From Liriodendron chinense (Eukaryota; Streptophyta; Magnoliopsida; Magnoliales; Magnoliaceae): a stretch of DNA of 64,000 bases. Positions 60,321 to 64,000 of the stretch are shown piece by piece. The notes beneath the pieces are model-generated. The model was not told the origin of the DNA. It worked only from the letters and a program-made list of their open reading frames with translations, and did no database searches. Numbering within the stretch: position 1 is the stretch's first letter; each line of letters starts with the position of its first letter. Where the stretch lies: contig ML058505.1 in the NCBI GenBank assembly GCA_003013855.2, positions 3,775,331-3,839,330 on the forward strand. The letters run 5' to 3'. Position numbers and translations under genes: made by a program.

Positions 60321-62192
60321 TGTAGGGCCTAACCACTATGTATAGCGTTAGGATTCAACCCACACAGTCCTCATTAAGGAAGAAGGCCTTAATATCATTC
60401 CTTTTGTTAATGGAATGCTAAACACAAGAAATTCTTTAATCCCATCAACAACACGTGTTGAGAGAGTGAGAGATCTTACACCTCAACATAGCATTAACCA
60501 CACATGGGTTACAGTAAAGGAAGCATCTAGGATGTAAGTTGGTGCTTAAATAGTTTGCACAGTCATCCTTCCATTGAGGATTGAAAGGCCCACCTATGAT
60601 CACACTAACAACACCCAAATCATCATACTAGATCTTCTAGATTCAATGGTCCACATTAATACTATAGAAAAGGTCATGAACGTTGACTTTGATCACTTGC
60701 ACATCAAAAATATTTGTATAAAATAAAATTTAAGATTTTTTTGGCCATCAATTTTGAATTTTACAATCTCCCACTTGGCCTCTTTATAACGCTCCAACTA
60801 AAGCATGACCCCTAACAACTGTAAGCTCTAGAGATTTAGAATAGTGGACCAAAATAAGCAGTTTAATCTTGATAACTGCATTCACATTGCTGCTTCCAGA
60901 ACCAATAGTACTATCATCCATTGAAATAAAAAGAGTCCCATTGCAAAAACTAAAATGGTTTCTAGTTTCATCTAGTCTTGAAACAGATAGAAAGTTATAC
61001 TGGATGCTAGGTGCATAAACAGTCCGTGTTAAAAGCAAACTACGTTCATTGTGAAATTGTAGGACATATGTTCCAACACATAGACCTTGCACATTCAACA
61101 TGACGCAGTAACACGAACTATTTTCCATCATGGGGTTTCCTTGGCTAAAAGACCTATATTGTCCTCGAAATGTGGACCGTTGACCCGAAGTCTGTGAGGT
61201 GCATCTTTCACATTTGACTCAAAACACCCCAAGATGTTGAGATTCCTTTACCTTCCTCTAATTTATCACAATTCACCTTAAAGTGACCGTAGTTTGTACA
61301 ATAGAAGCAGACATTTTCAGTTCTCTATTGAGCCCAACCTTGGATGGACCACGACTGGAAACTCCCCCAGATTGAAATATCCTAATTACCAATCTTCTGC
61401 CTTTTCAGTTGAATGAAAACCATTTGTTGCATTCTCTCCACAAACATCTATTTGCAGGGTATCAGTTGAAAGGTTAGGATTTTCCTTACGAGGATATTTT
61501 GGGAGAGCCTTCCTAGCTAGCGAACCTTATGGACCATTAGCCATTTTTCTTTGTACTGTCTGTTTGTTGGATGTTAGCCTAACAGAAAACATTCTTACCA
61601 AATTTTTAACTGTTCTTCTATCCATTGCACATGCCTCAAGCAAGATTTGAATATCGGTTTTTGATTGGTTGATACACTGCATCAGAGCTGTATGGGCCTG
61701 GCAAGACCTGAAATGGCCATATGAAAGAAAGAAAGAAAGAAAAAATGGGGACTTATGTGCTCATACTGGACGATACAGGCAAATTTGCCTATAAGACGTG
61801 CCTTTTTTTATTTATTTTTTTTCATTTTTTTCACTTCTCAAAATTGTGTATTTTCTTCATATCAAACATAGACAAAGGCCAGGACCTCATTTTCAACTTG
61901 ATGTACTCCTATTTTGGAGATCAGAGCACAAATTTTGAGTGTGATCTGATGTCTCAAAGCAACAAGGAACTCATTTGGTGATCATGGTATTGGATTAAGT
62001 AGGGCTACATGCATATAGTTACTTCATGATATTTTTATTGTAGTCACACTCACATGTTTTAATTGTGGATAATCTGTGGTGAATTGTGATTCTGTTGATA
62101 TTTGATCAATATGTAACAAAACTGATTATGGTAAAAACTGAAAGTTGACAATCAACCCAAGTATTTGTGGTTCTTCAGCTCTGATACCAAAT
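60321..62192 (-). mobile_element. Copia-type element remnant, gag-protease only
   Basis: On the minus strand a priming site GGTATCAGAGCTGAAG lies at about 62188-62173. Gag follows, with a zinc knuckle CFYCTNYGHFKVNC at about 61300-61259 and the post-protease region LCVGTYVLQFHNERSLLL and LFISMDDSTIGSGSS within 61131-60784. A polypurine tract (GGCCAAGTGGGAGA) comes next at 60782-60766, and then a likely 3' LTR 60321-60765 (TGTAAAATTC ... GGCCCTACA). Integrase and reverse transcriptase are missing. The 5' LTR was not recognised. It probably sits in an intron of PFD4, opposite to its transcription. Confidence 0.65.
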
Positions 62193-63308
62193 TTAGATGT
62201 CAAAGACTCGATAACTTAGCTTTCAATATGTTAGCCCGACAGAAAATAGGAAAGAAAAAAAAATGGTAAACTCCTGATTTTCCTTTGGGCTGCATTGATA
62301 ATTTGATATTATGCTCAAGGGATTGCCTATGCACCAAAAATTCTCCTAGGTTGGAAAATCCTAACCCTTCCATTGGTGGCGAACAAACAAATAGGCAGAT
62401 AAGAAAGAACATATTCTATATTTAGCATCTTCCTATCTTTGGGGAACGTTTGGTATATGGGCTTTGCATGATGAGGCATATCACATCAAATTGCCTGGAT
62501 CACTAAGCTCTGGGCCACAATCTCTTGGACAAAGCTTTGTATATTACCTCAAAGAGTCCCAGAAGGCTTCTATTTTTGTATTATAGATGAAAAATATTCT
62601 TTTGGAAGGTATGATGGAATTAAGCCTGTGACAAGGTTGCGAAAAAGTGCTGTTCTATTTAGCACCACAGGCTTCTATTTTCTGAATGTTCTTGTGCATC
62701 TAAATTGGGTTTGGTGTCTATGACTTTGTTAAGTTAGTAGCATGATGATCTTTCCAAAAAAAAAAAAAAAGAGTTGGTAACATGATGTGTATTTTTTCTG
62801 TAGAGGATAGTGTTTAGGATTGTCCAACCAGCCTGATTTCTGGCCCAGGGCACATCGACATGGTGGCCCACTTAATGAGCAGTTAGACGTGTTCATATAG
62901 TGCCGTATTCATTTTTTTTTTTTTTTTTGAAAGATCATATAGTGCCATATTCATGTGGGTGTGTAAGATCAAACCTCGTTATTGGGAGCACTGCCACAAC
63001 TTCTATTGCTACAATAGCAGCCTCTCTTTTTTTTTCCTTCTTTGTTTAATAATTCACAATAGGTCAGGACCTCTGATGATAGCTCATGATCATGCATCTT
63101 GAGTTTTTCTGATGTACTAAAGCACTAGTTATAACGCTAGGAAACTGCACCCAGAAGGCAGTCTCTTGAGGTCATCCTCAGGAGTTTTGGTCTTCCTCAT
63201 GTAGACCCACATCTTGCTGACCATACCATAGTTCTAACACTTGTCTACTTGGAACTCGGTCTCAACTCGGGTTAATTTAAAAACAAAGCCACATCACATT
63301 CTCAGTAT

Positions 63309-63720
63309 TTTTTTTTTCTTCTTGAAAGGTGGACACTTTATTTAGTCATGGAGCCAAAAAGAAGAAGAAAAACAAAGCACAAAACCAAAGGCAAAAACAA
63401 AAAATGACAAGTAAATGAATAAATAACACAACCCGCCCACCAGCCCTGCCTAACAGACCTCAGGGCACCCAATCAGAAAGAAACTGAATAACCCAGCTAA
63501 AAACAACCAGCACAGAACTACTCAAATTCTGAAAAGCCTGGTTATTCCTCTCAAGCCAGATAGAACACACAGCAGCCGATAAAGCAATCTTCCCTTTGTG
63601 GGCCTCTAAAGAACCTCCTCCTCCTCCATGCCAAGCCCTAAACAAGACATAAATTGAGCCATCACCAGGATACATTTGCAGATTTAAGGATACCAGACTC
63701 AACAATTCTCGAAAAAGAGC
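63309..63720 (-). pseudogene. LINE 3' fragment
   Basis: The minus-strand frame from 63705 reads MYPGDGSIYVLFRAWHGGGG ... KIALSAAVCSIWLERNNQAF, matching the zinc-binding tail after plant LINE reverse transcriptases (pattern W.IW.ERN.R.F). A T run on the plus strand at 63309-63320 is the probable poly-A tail. The rest of the LINE is absent, consistent with 5' truncation. Confidence 0.7.
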
Positions 63721-64000
63721 AGTGAAATAGGAAGGATGGGTTTATTTTAGAAATGGGGTGTTCTTTGTGTTTATTTAGTTTTCCATTGTAGCATTCATAA
63801 CTTTTTTCCATCCTACGTTCACATGTTAATTCATGAATTATTAAAGTAGCTAGTGAGTTTTTAACTCTACCGAACTTCGCTGGTATTGAGTCTTTAAGTC
63901 AAATTTTCGAACTGTGCATGACACCAAGAACTTCCTCTGGAATATATTAGATTTCTTCTTCAAATGCCCATTCAGTTTTTTATGTTTACCTATGATTTGA

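Overview
This is plant nuclear DNA. It is AT-rich, the genes carry many GT-AG introns, and long gene-poor stretches are filled with LTR retrotransposons, LINE fragments, MITEs and inverted-repeat (foldback) elements. Protein similarity recalled from memory points to an angiosperm. A magnoliid is possible because of the many foldback repeats with a GTGGGCCCCACCATGAT-type core, but that is weak inference.

Three protein-coding genes can be supported. (1) 2960-13231, minus strand: a nine-exon GAUT-type (GT8) galacturonosyltransferase closest to the GAUT5/GAUT6 group, rebuilt as about 602 residues with consistent exon phases. (2) 29613-41975, plus strand: an eleven-exon MRS2/CorA magnesium transporter of 392 residues with the GMN motif, closest to Arabidopsis MRS2-7. 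(3) 59180 onward, plus strand: the first two coding exons of prefoldin subunit 4. The rest is not found in the window and probably lies beyond the right edge. The three genes are unrelated housekeeping functions (pectin synthesis in the Golgi, Mg transport, cytosolic chaperone) with no sign of a shared pathway.

Layout. 1-2959: gene-free, with one MITE. 2960-13231: GAUT gene, whose introns hold an SSR, two antisense LINE RNase H remnants and an interleaved repeat with Pol III-like boxes. 13.5-14.4 kb: a second MITE copy and a foldback. 14.2-21.2 kb: a tandem duplication of about 2.9 kb, each copy carrying a 20-bp minisatellite that reverses polarity. 21.2-29.3 kb: a cluster of foldback elements and two hAT-type MITEs with 8-bp target duplications. 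29.4-42.4 kb: MRS2-7, with a LINE fragment in its largest intron. 43.8-56.9 kb: a nested stack. A Gypsy element (TSD CACAC) was invaded by a Copia element, by a 280-bp TRIM-like unit (TSD TATAG) and by a long LTR-like element (TSD GATGG) that itself holds a Copia-type LTR. 56.9-59.0 kb: two foldbacks and a TRIM-like remnant. 59.2-64 kb: start of PFD4, then a Copia gag-protease remnant and a LINE end, probably inside a PFD4 intron.

The most unusual signals are the polarity-switching 20-bp minisatellite with a 60-bp higher-order pattern, the dense foldback family that sits beside all three promoters, a shared palindromic GACCGGTC module in LTRs of two unrelated superfamilies, and three LTR elements that keep gag/protease and priming sites but lack polymerase and integrase. 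No tRNA, rRNA, CRISPR or bacterial-type operon was seen.
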